Positions 1-5,548 of a DNA stretch of 7,564 bases are shown in pieces; position 1 is the first letter of the stretch, and every line of letters begins with the position of its first letter. This DNA comes from Deltaproteobacteria bacterium (GTDB lineage Bacteria > Desulfobacterota > Desulfobacteria > Desulfobacterales > ETH-SRB1), in the NCBI GenBank assembly GCA_030611115.1, contig JAUWQK010000068.1:1-7564 (forward strand), in the 5' to 3' direction. The notes under the pieces were generated by a model. That model saw only the letters and a program-made list of their open reading frames with translations, did no database searches and was not told where the DNA came from. Made by a program: the position numbers and the translations under genes.

Positions 1-74
1 ACCTTCAGCCTATCCACCTGAGTAGTTACCATTTATATATTAATAATAATTCTCGAAAGTTAAAATGTTATCTG

Positions 75-218
75 GTAACTTCTCAATAAGATCTGGCATC
101 AGACGTCATTCCCGTGAAAATGGAAATCCAGAAAATCCGAAAAAGCACTGGATTCACGCCTTCGCGAGAATAACGATAAAAATTTTTAAAAAGTTGCCGG
201 AACTTATTGAGAAGTTAC
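75..218. repeat. MITE-like nested inverted-repeat element upstream of lpoB
   Basis: The outer arms at 75-98 and 195-218 are inverted copies matching at about 22 of 24 bases. The outermost 16 bases (gtaacttctcaataag at 75-90, its exact complement at 203-218) are perfect. Inside lies a second, older-looking palindrome, 104-131 against 148-175, matching at about 20 of 28 positions, starting cgtcattcccg and ending cgagaataacg. The whole 144 bp could fold into one long imperfect hairpin. There is no open reading frame and no clear target-site duplication. The CGTCATTCCCG...CTGGATTC core resembles palindromic intergenic units I associate with deltaproteobacterial genomes; that is recollection, not a search. 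Its right end is 46 bp from the lpoB start, so it may affect that gene's leader. Nothing recognisable is seen in 1-74. Confidence 0.7.
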
Positions 219-253
219 GTTTTCTGCTGAATGTCTATAGTTAGTGCCTGAAC

Positions 254-259
254 AGGAGG
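254..259 (+). promoter_or_regulatory. Shine-Dalgarno site fixing the lpoB start at 265
   Basis: AGGAGG lies 5 bases upstream of the ATG at 265. The in-frame GTG at 244 would add seven acidic or polar residues before the signal peptide and has no comparable ribosome binding site, so 265 is the better start. Confidence 0.85.
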
Positions 260-264
260 ATGAA

Positions 265-876
265 ATGAAACATCATAGAATTATTTTAATGATTATGATT
301 ATAGGAATTGCTTCCTTTTTGGCGGGCTGTGCTTCAACGCCAAAGGTAAAAAGAATAGATGTCGATAAAATTATTGATATAAGCGGCCGCTGGAATGATA
401 CTGATTCCAGACTGGTTGCCGAGGATATGATTAGGGATTGTCTTAAGCGGCCATTCCTGGAAAGATTTAAAAGCAAAAACAACCGGGTGCCTACATTCAT
501 CGTGGGTTTTATAAAAAACCGGAGCCATGAGCATATAAATATTCAGACCTTTGTTAAAGATCTTGAAAGGGCTTTGATTAATTCAGGGCGGGTGCAATTT
601 GTAGCTTCAAAAGGTGAACGGGGACAGATTCGTGAAGAAAGGCTTGATATGGCCAGACACGCTTCAGAAGATACCATGAAGGGGCCTGGCGAGGAAGTTG
701 GGGCGGATTTCATGTTGATTGGAGAAATAAACACTATCAGGGATGAAGCCGGCGGCAAGGCTGTAATGTATTATCAGGTCAACCTTGAGCTGATTGCCAT
801 GGCCAATAACATTAAGGCATGGATCGGCGAAAAGAAGATTAAAAAGCTTATTGAGAAACCAAGATTATCGTGGTAG
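265..876 (+). CDS. lpoB: Penicillin-binding protein activator LpoB-family lipoprotein
   Basis: In E. coli, LpoB is an outer-membrane lipoprotein that reaches through the peptidoglycan and activates the bifunctional synthase PBP1B. This 203-residue protein begins with a charged n-region and a hydrophobic stretch ending in the lipobox LAGC, with the acylated cysteine at residue 22 and Ala at +2, which favours outer-membrane sorting. The mature part carries the family signature in order: SGRWNDTDSRL (40-50), a conserved VGFIKNRSHEHIN segment (80-92), ERALINSGRVQFVA (101-114), a short Arg/Glu-rich stretch with an ASEDT motif (133-137), GADFMLIGEI (146-155), YYQVNLELI (169-177) and WIGEKKIKK near the end. 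Length is close to the E. coli protein (about 213). No PBP1B is in the window, so the partner must be encoded elsewhere. The gene is probably cotranscribed with the COG3014-type gene 9 bp downstream. The call is strong at family level; activation of a particular PBP is inferred. Confidence 0.9.
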   Translation: MKHHRIILMIMIIGIASFLAGCASTPKVKRIDVDKIIDISGRWNDTDSRLVAEDMIRDCLKRPFLERFKSKNNRVPTFIVGFIKNRSHEHINIQTFVKDLERALINSGRVQFVASKGERGQIREERLDMARHASEDTMKGPGEEVGADFMLIGEINTIRDEAGGKAVMYYQVNLELIAMANNIKAWIGEKKIKKLIEKPRLSW

Positions 877-885
877 TTTTTCAAA

Positions 886-2250
886 ATGGCGATTTCGCCC
901 AAGGGCTCAGTCAAAAATATTATAATTGCTCTCCTGTCGGGGTTTTTGCTTTTCTCATGCGCCCCCAGCCTTAAGTATTATGCAAAGGTTGATAAACATC
1001 TTCTTAATCAGGAATTTGATTCCGCCTGGCATCTGGCAAGGAACAATACCAAAACTTTTGATAAGCTGAATGCTGTTATTTATTATTTAAATGAAGGAAT
1101 TCTCGCTCATTTCGCCCGCCGTTATTCAGAAAGCAATCAGAGCCTGGCTAAAGCTGAGTCCATTATTGATGAGCTATACACCAAGTCTGTTTCAAAACAT
1201 ATCGCATCTTTTATAATTAACGACAATGCCATTCCATATAGAGGTGAAGATTTTGAAAGTGCATTGGTGAATTTATTTATGGCTATGAACTATGTCGGCC
1301 TGGGTTCTCTTGAAGATGCCCTTGTAGAAGCCAGAAAGGTTGACAACAAATTAAATATGTTAAATGCACAATATGAAGATGATAAAAAAAATGTTTACAG
1401 AGAAGATGCATTTATCCGTTTTTTAATGGGGGTTCTTTACGAAGCGGAAGGTGAGACAAACGATGCATATATTTCCTGCTGGAAGGCTGAGAATATATAT
1501 AAAAATGACTATATTAGAAACTATGGAGTATCTCCGCCGGTTTTTCTGATTGAGAATTTACTTACATTGTCCAAAGAATTGGATTTTCATGAAGAATTCA
1601 GGAACATTCAAAATGAATATAATGACGTTTTGTTTATTAACCCGACTGTGAAAAAAAGCCTGGCGGAGATATTTTTTATTCACTACAATGGATTGGGGCC
1701 TGTAAAAGTTGAAGCATTTTTTCCAGTTCCAATGCCTGATAATTATGTGGCCAAGATTGCTTATCCTGAGTTTAAGAAAAGAAGATATCGAATTTCTAAA
1801 AGCAGGATTTATCTGGAAAATTTGAGTACCAGTCGTTCATATATTTTTGAGACGGAATTGATGGAAGACATAGCTTCCATTGCTGCAATGAATTTAAAAA
1901 ACAGGATAAACAGAATTAAGGCAAAAGCCATTGCCAGAGCCACTGCAAAATATCTAACAGCAAGGCAGGCTTATAAGGCTGCAAAGCGTCAGGGCGGCGA
2001 ACTGCTTGGATTGTTAGTCCAAGCCGCAACTCAAGCTGCAAGCTGGGCATCGGAGCAGGCAGATGTTCGCCACTGGAGATTGCTGCCGGCAGAAATCAGG
2101 GTTGGAAGAATACTTATTCCTCCAGGAGAATATAAAGGGCGAATAGACTTTGTGGATTCCAATCGTGCAGTTGTTATTTCAAAACAAATCCAAAATTTTA
2201 CCGTGAAAAAACGTGAAAAGAAATTTTTCATGTTTCGCACTGTAAATTAG
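886..2250 (+). CDS. COG3014-type TPR-like lipoprotein of unknown function
   Basis: This 454-residue protein has a hydrophobic segment (about 11-24) ending FLLFSC. It is probably lipidated at Cys25, although Phe at -2 is not the classical lipobox residue. Residues 30-250 are helical and TPR-like, including YRGEDFESALVN and LGSLEDALVEARKVDNKL (118-155). The C-terminal part has a family-typical ADVRHWRLLPAEIRVGR stretch followed by PPGEY (392-416). I recognise this as the COG3014 group, which I recall as genomically linked to LpoB-type genes in gammaproteobacteria; its biochemical role is unknown. The ATG at 886 lacks an obvious Shine-Dalgarno and sits 9 bases after the lpoB stop, suggesting translational coupling. 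No alternative ATG, GTG or TTG precedes the hydrophobic segment. Codons 6-11 overlap a short sequence repeated at 5531-5548. A TPR-like scaffold in the outer-membrane inner leaflet is a reasonable inference only. Confidence 0.8.
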   Translation: MAISPKGSVKNIIIALLSGFLLFSCAPSLKYYAKVDKHLLNQEFDSAWHLARNNTKTFDKLNAVIYYLNEGILAHFARRYSESNQSLAKAESIIDELYTKSVSKHIASFIINDNAIPYRGEDFESALVNLFMAMNYVGLGSLEDALVEARKVDNKLNMLNAQYEDDKKNVYREDAFIRFLMGVLYEAEGETNDAYISCWKAENIYKNDYIRNYGVSPPVFLIENLLTLSKELDFHEEFRNIQNEYNDVLFINPTVKKSLAEIFFIHYNGLGPVKVEAFFPVPMPDNYVAKIAYPEFKKRRYRISKSRIYLENLSTSRSYIFETELMEDIASIAAMNLKNRINRIKAKAIARATAKYLTARQAYKAAKRQGGELLGLLVQAATQAASWASEQADVRHWRLLPAEIRVGRILIPPGEYKGRIDFVDSNRAVVISKQIQNFTVKKREKKFFMFRTVN

Positions 2251-2263
2251 CGCCCTTCGGGCG
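2251..2263 (+). terminator. GC-rich hairpin directly after the COG3014 gene stop
   Basis: The sequence cgcccttcgggcg forms five G-C pairs around a 3-base loop and begins on the base after the TAG stop. No T-run follows, so it is not a canonical intrinsic terminator. It could stabilise the mRNA 3' end or separate the first two genes from the downstream group. Confidence 0.4.
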
Positions 2264-2302
2264 AGCTGTTGAGCTGTTAAGCTGTTGAGCTTATCAGCTA
2301 TA
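2263..2302. repeat. Degenerate octamer tandem array (gagctgtt)
   Basis: Five consecutive 8-base units are visible: gagctgtt, gagctgtt, aagctgtt, gagcttat, cagctata. All keep an AGCT core at the same register and degenerate towards the 3' side. The last unit also pairs with 2312-2318 (cagctat against atagctg), giving a small hairpin. The array is non-coding and lies between the COG3014 and LPP20 genes. Confidence 0.7.
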
Positions 2303-2346
2303 GACTTTCAGATAGCTGTTATAGTGTTATCTGTTTAATTAAGCTA

Positions 2347-2405
2347 TTAGCCATTAGCGGTTAGCTTTTAGCTAAAGGCTAATCGCTAAAAGCTAACTGC
2401 TAAAA
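2347..2405. repeat. Symmetrical heptamer array, (ttagcNN)4 then (gctaaNN)5
   Basis: Four heptamers ttagcNN run from 2347 to 2374 and five heptamers gctaaNN from 2371 to 2405, sharing the central palindrome ttagctaa (2368-2375). Because gctaa is the complement of ttagc, the block is an inverted repeat built from tandem repeats and can fold in several registers. The best pairing is 2354-2372 with 2385-2403 (18 of 19 bases, the mismatch allowing a G-U pair) around a 12-base loop. It is non-coding. It might act as a transcription or mRNA-processing boundary between the two gene groups, but no function is shown. Confidence 0.8.
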
Positions 2406-2409
2406 ATCT

Positions 2410-2442
2410 TTGACTTGGGAATAGCATCCAATTGACTATAAT
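2410..2442 (+). promoter_or_regulatory. Possible promoter for the LPP20-LPP20-mltC group
   Basis: A perfect TATAAT at 2437-2442 lies 60 bases before the TTG start of the first LPP20 gene, just downstream of the heptamer array. The nearest good -35 match, TTGACT at 2410-2415, is 21 bases away, longer than the usual 16-18. At a 17-base spacing the -35 would be CTTGGG, a poor match. The -10 box is convincing on its face; the promoter as a whole is tentative. Confidence 0.3.
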
Positions 2443-2490
2443 TTCAGGTGGTTTGAGTTTTCGTCCAGGCACTAAATTAGAACGGTTACA

Positions 2491-2496
2491 GGGGAG
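2491..2496 (+). promoter_or_regulatory. Shine-Dalgarno site supporting a TTG start at 2503
   Basis: GGGGAG sits 6 bases before a TTG that opens a frame beginning with a lipoprotein signal peptide. No ATG or GTG in this frame gives both a ribosome binding site and an intact signal peptide, so the rare TTG start is the best choice. Confidence 0.7.
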
Positions 2497-2502
2497 TTTG
2501 AA

Positions 2503-3720
2503 TTGAGCGGATTTGCCAAACAATTATATTTGGTTGTTTTGTTTACAGTTCTCGTTTTAATAGTAGAAGGATGTTCGATCAGTCAGAGAACACATGAAGA
2601 TGAAATCAGGGGAAAATCGAGTATGGCTTTTGATGAGCTGAAAGCAGAAGAAGGCGGGGAAAAAAGTACTGCTTATTCTAATGAGAGCGGGCAGGCAAGG
2701 CGTTCAGATCTGATTGAAGCAAAGGAAAATAAAACATTGCAAGTCAAGCAGGGTAAAAAGCCGGACTGGACAGACAAAGAAAGTAAGCTTTATCCTGCTT
2801 CAATGTATTTGACCGGCGTAGGATATGGCTCTGACCGCCAGTCAGCAGAAGATAAGGCCCGCTCTGAAATCGCCAAGATATTTTACAGCAATATTCATTC
2901 CCGCACCAGTACTTTTCAGGAATATTTAAAAACAACATCTGAAAGCAAAGAAAAAGTTACAGAACGGTTCGACATTGAAGAGATTACCAAAGTCTCCACC
3001 CAGAAGGTCCTTTCCGGAGTTAGAATAGCCCAGGTCTTTCAGCAGACAAAACCGGATAATGTTTTTTATGCTCTTGCGGTTCTCGATCGGAAGCAATCAG
3101 CCATGATACTGAAATATAAGATTCAGGAGTTGGATATTGAAATCAGGAGGCTTATCCACAATGCGGAAAAAGAAGAGGACAAGCTTTCAAAAATAAAACT
3201 ACTAAAGAAAGCTATTCAACAATATATACTGAGAGAGGCTTACGATGCGGAATTCAGGATCGTTAACAAATCCGGAAAAGGTGTTTCATCTGATACCGGT
3301 TTTAATGAGATTAAAAATCGTTTAACAACTATTCTGCTCAGGGATTTTCTTATTTTTCTTTCAGTCAAAGGCGACAGGGCAGCGGAAATTCATGAGGCTC
3401 TGGTTGAAGGGCTAAACAGACAAGGGTTTTCTATTTCTGAAGATTTTAACAAAGCAAGCGTTGTAGCCAGGGGTAATGTGGAAATAAGGCCTATTGAATT
3501 CGGGGCACAGGAGTGGAAATATGTCAGGTGGAGGGTATATTTTGATTTAATAGATCAGAAGGGGGGAGCTATATTTGGAAGTGTCAGCAAAACCGGCAGA
3601 GAGGGCCATATTAACTTGTCTCAGGCTGAGGATCGCGCTGTTCTTAAAGTAAAAAAAATACTTACTGCCGATATTGCTGATGATATAACTAAATACATTT
3701 TTTCGCAGCAGGTCAAGTAA
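2503..3720 (+). CDS. LPP20-family lipoprotein, long two-part form
   Basis: This 405-residue protein starts at a TTG and has a hydrophobic signal (about 7-21) ending VEGC, with the probable lipidation site at Cys24. Glu at -2 is unusual for a lipobox, so lipidation is likely but not certain. Residues 30-85 form a charged, low-complexity linker. The LPP20-type domain follows, with PDWT (87-90), GVGYG (105-109), AEDKARSEIAK (115-125), LSGVRIAQ (170-177) and FYALAVLDR (188-196), then an Arg/Glu/Lys-rich helical stretch (about 205-245). A second domain of unknown fold occupies about 265-405 and includes RGNVEIRPIEF (323-333) and a strand-rich region. It is paralogous over its middle to the next gene, 21 bp downstream. 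LPP20 proteins were first described in Helicobacter as surface lipoproteins; their molecular role is unclear. Family assignment is fairly firm, function unknown. Confidence 0.75.
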   Translation: MSGFAKQLYLVVLFTVLVLIVEGCSISQRTHEDEIRGKSSMAFDELKAEEGGEKSTAYSNESGQARRSDLIEAKENKTLQVKQGKKPDWTDKESKLYPASMYLTGVGYGSDRQSAEDKARSEIAKIFYSNIHSRTSTFQEYLKTTSESKEKVTERFDIEEITKVSTQKVLSGVRIAQVFQQTKPDNVFYALAVLDRKQSAMILKYKIQELDIEIRRLIHNAEKEEDKLSKIKLLKKAIQQYILREAYDAEFRIVNKSGKGVSSDTGFNEIKNRLTTILLRDFLIFLSVKGDRAAEIHEALVEGLNRQGFSISEDFNKASVVARGNVEIRPIEFGAQEWKYVRWRVYFDLIDQKGGAIFGSVSKTGREGHINLSQAEDRAVLKVKKILTADIADDITKYIFSQQVK

Positions 3721-3741
3721 TCATTAAAAAAGGAGGAAACC

Positions 3742-4311
3742 ATGAAAACAAAAAGATTAATTATTGGGTTTGTTATTCTTGCTTTGGGCTTATGTGTTGT
3801 CGCTGGTTGTGCAACAACTCCAACCAGGGAAGCAAAAGGGCCGGATTGGACATGGAAAGGAAGCGGCGCATTTGATGATGCAGAAATGGGGAAGGTCTTT
3901 TATGGAGTAGGCATTGCTTCCGGTATCAAGAACAAGGCTCTTGCCCGATCAGCGGCAGATGACCGTGCCAGAGCGGAAATAGCTAAAACTCTTGAGATAT
4001 ATGTCGCTGTTTTGGCCAAGGATTACATGGCCTCCACCACAGCCGGTGATATGTCGGTTTCTACGGAAGAACAACATGTTGAACAGGCACTGAAAACTTT
4101 TTCAAAAACCACACTTCATGGAGCAATAATTGTCGATAGATGGATGGATCCTAATGATGGATCTTCCTATTCTCTATGCAAACTTGACCTTTTTGCTTTT
4201 AATGAAGCACTTGATAAAAATAAAGAACTAAGCAGTAAGGTTCGGGACTATGTGAGACAAAATTCTGAAAAACTTCACAAACAGCTCGAATTAATGGAAC
4301 AGAAAGAATGA
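3742..4311 (+). CDS. LPP20-family lipoprotein, short form
   Basis: This 189-residue protein has a clear AGGAGG ribosome binding site at 3731-3736, 5 bases before the ATG. A classical lipoprotein signal ends VAGC, with Cys23 lipidated and Ala at +2. The mature part is essentially one LPP20-type domain: PDWT (34-37), a FYGVG strand (53-57), AADDRARAEIAK (71-82), LHGAIIVDRW (125-134) and SYSLCKLDL (142-150), followed by a charged C-terminal helix (about 155-189). The same ordered motifs occur in the larger protein encoded just upstream, so the two look like an old tandem duplication that diverged in length. Outer-membrane or periplasmic location is predicted from the signal; no catalytic residues are evident. 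Confidence 0.85.
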   Translation: MKTKRLIIGFVILALGLCVVAGCATTPTREAKGPDWTWKGSGAFDDAEMGKVFYGVGIASGIKNKALARSAADDRARAEIAKTLEIYVAVLAKDYMASTTAGDMSVSTEEQHVEQALKTFSKTTLHGAIIVDRWMDPNDGSSYSLCKLDLFAFNEALDKNKELSSKVRDYVRQNSEKLHKQLELMEQKE

Positions 4312-4333
4312 TTTATTGCCTTTCAAGGTATAT

Positions 4334-4350
4334 ATTCCTTCAGAAGGGAT
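4334..4350 (+). promoter_or_regulatory. Small hairpin covering the mltC ribosome binding site
   Basis: Bases 4334-4340 (attcctt) pair with 4344-4350 (aagggat) around a 3-base loop, 7 pairs with one G-T. The right arm contains the only Shine-Dalgarno-like sequence (AGAAGGGA) before the mltC ATG at 4360, itself slightly far at about 10-11 bases. Upstream cctt (4319-4322) and aagg (4325-4328) could form competing pairings. Translational control is inferred. Confidence 0.35.
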
Positions 4351-4359
4351 GGTATTAAG

Positions 4360-5532
4360 ATGAAAAGTCATCGGCCGGTAATATTTTTTGTCATGTTTTT
4401 TATATTTTCTGCAGCCTGTCCCTTATTTGCCCAAATGGAGGATATGGAGAAGGAATTCTTCGAAGAAGTGGCAAAAATGGAGGAGGATTACAAGCGATTC
4501 GAAAAACAAGCTTTTGAAGAATTCCAGCGAGAAGTAAAAGCCATGTGGGGGGACTTTGTTGCCTCTACAAAAAAGGATTGGGTTGAATATTCCGAAGATA
4601 AAACCGGCCGAAGCCGTGTAGATTTTGAGGCAGGTGAAGTCTTGGTGGAAGTTGTAATCCCAAAGGTAGAGCTTGATCGGGATCCGGACAGTTTAGATAA
4701 AAAGCTTGCAGAGGAAATTGAACGCCTCATAGTTGATAAAGGGAAAAACCGGGATTATGATTTACCGCCAAAACCTGCAAAAGAAAAAAAGATTCCCCCT
4801 TCACCTCTTCTAACCTCGCCGGTGCTTGCCGGGCAATTAAAGGACAAAAAAGGCAACCCTGTTACAGAAAAAAATAAAAAAGAATTTGCAAAGGAAATTG
4901 TAAAGACAAAACCTGTAATCAAGAAAGATGTGAAGACTGATAAAGGCGATATGGTCAGAGTGCAGGTTAAATTTTTGCTTGTACCTGATCATATTCGGAT
5001 TCGCGCAGAAAGATATCTCAACAATGTCAGCCAACAGGCTGAAAGATTTTCTATCTCTGTTCCGCTTGCCTTTGCCGTTATTCATACTGAGTCATATTTC
5101 AATCCAAAGGCAACAAGCTATGTGCCCGCCTACGGGCTAATGCAGCTTGTACCGAAATCCGGTGGCTGGGATGCTTACAAATATGTTTATGGCTACGGCA
5201 AGGAACTTTCTTCTGATTATCTTTATGATTCAGATAATAATATAGAACTGGGCTGCGCTTACCTTGGACTTCTAAAAAATCGCTATTTCAGGAAGATCCA
5301 AAATGCGGACAATGCTCTATATTGTTCAATTGCTTCGTATAATACAGGGGCAGGGAACCTCAGCAGAGCACTCTGTGGAAAGAAACAGATTAGCTGTGCC
5401 GTTGATAAAGTTAATACCATGAAACCTGACGAGCTTTATGTTTATCTTAGAAAGAATCTACATCATCAGGAGACACGAGATTATTTAAAAAGAGTTTCCG
5501 AACGTATGAAACTCTATAAAGAATGGGAATAA
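4360..5532 (+). CDS. mltC: MltC-type membrane-bound lytic murein transglycosylase
   Basis: MltC cleaves the glycan strands of peptidoglycan between MurNAc and GlcNAc, leaving a 1,6-anhydro end. This 390-residue protein shows the family's two parts. The N-terminal part (about 55-125, DUF3393/Mltc_N-like) includes WVEYSEDKTGRSRVDFEAG (74-92), and the C-terminal SLT goose-lysozyme-type domain spans about 208-385. The catalytic acid is expected to be Glu244 in VIHTESYFNPKA, with YGLMQLVP (258-265), the ASYNTGAGN motif (325-333) and the family-typical NTMKPDELY and RDYLKRV (373-379) near the end. An acidic probable coiled coil (27-62) and a Lys/Pro-rich linker (about 130-195) make it a little longer than E. 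coli MltC (about 360). The signal is ambiguous: FSAAC fits a loose lipobox at Cys20, but LFAQ also suggests ordinary cleavage after Ala24. It closes the lipoprotein gene group. Confidence 0.88.
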   Translation: MKSHRPVIFFVMFFIFSAACPLFAQMEDMEKEFFEEVAKMEEDYKRFEKQAFEEFQREVKAMWGDFVASTKKDWVEYSEDKTGRSRVDFEAGEVLVEVVIPKVELDRDPDSLDKKLAEEIERLIVDKGKNRDYDLPPKPAKEKKIPPSPLLTSPVLAGQLKDKKGNPVTEKNKKEFAKEIVKTKPVIKKDVKTDKGDMVRVQVKFLLVPDHIRIRAERYLNNVSQQAERFSISVPLAFAVIHTESYFNPKATSYVPAYGLMQLVPKSGGWDAYKYVYGYGKELSSDYLYDSDNNIELGCAYLGLLKNRYFRKIQNADNALYCSIASYNTGAGNLSRALCGKKQISCAVDKVNTMKPDELYVYLRKNLHHQETRDYLKRVSERMKLYKEWE

Positions 5533-5548
5533 GGGCTCGGTCAAAAAT
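5531..5548. repeat. Second copy of an 18-bp dispersed sequence (first at 901-918)
   Basis: The sequence aagggctcggtcaaaaat at 5531-5548 matches 901-918 with one substitution (g for a). This copy fills the gap between the convergent mltC and membrane-protein genes; the other lies in the first codons of the COG3014-type gene. A partial hairpin cccgagaaattcggg follows at 5563-5577, inside the end of the minus-strand gene, but there is no good T-run on either strand, so no terminator is called. Confidence 0.5.

Noticed and set aside
207..241. TTGAGA (207-212) and TATAGT (236-241) as an lpoB promoter
   Set aside because: The spacing is 23 bases, too long for a sigma70 promoter, and no better -35 box sits 17 bases upstream of the TATAGT.
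244..264. GTG at 244 as the lpoB start
   Set aside because: It lacks a ribosome binding site and would put acidic residues before a lipoprotein signal peptide; ATG 265 has AGGAGG at the right distance.
2263..2405. The octamer and heptamer arrays as a CRISPR array
   Set aside because: Units are 7-8 bases with no unique spacers, and no cas gene is nearby.
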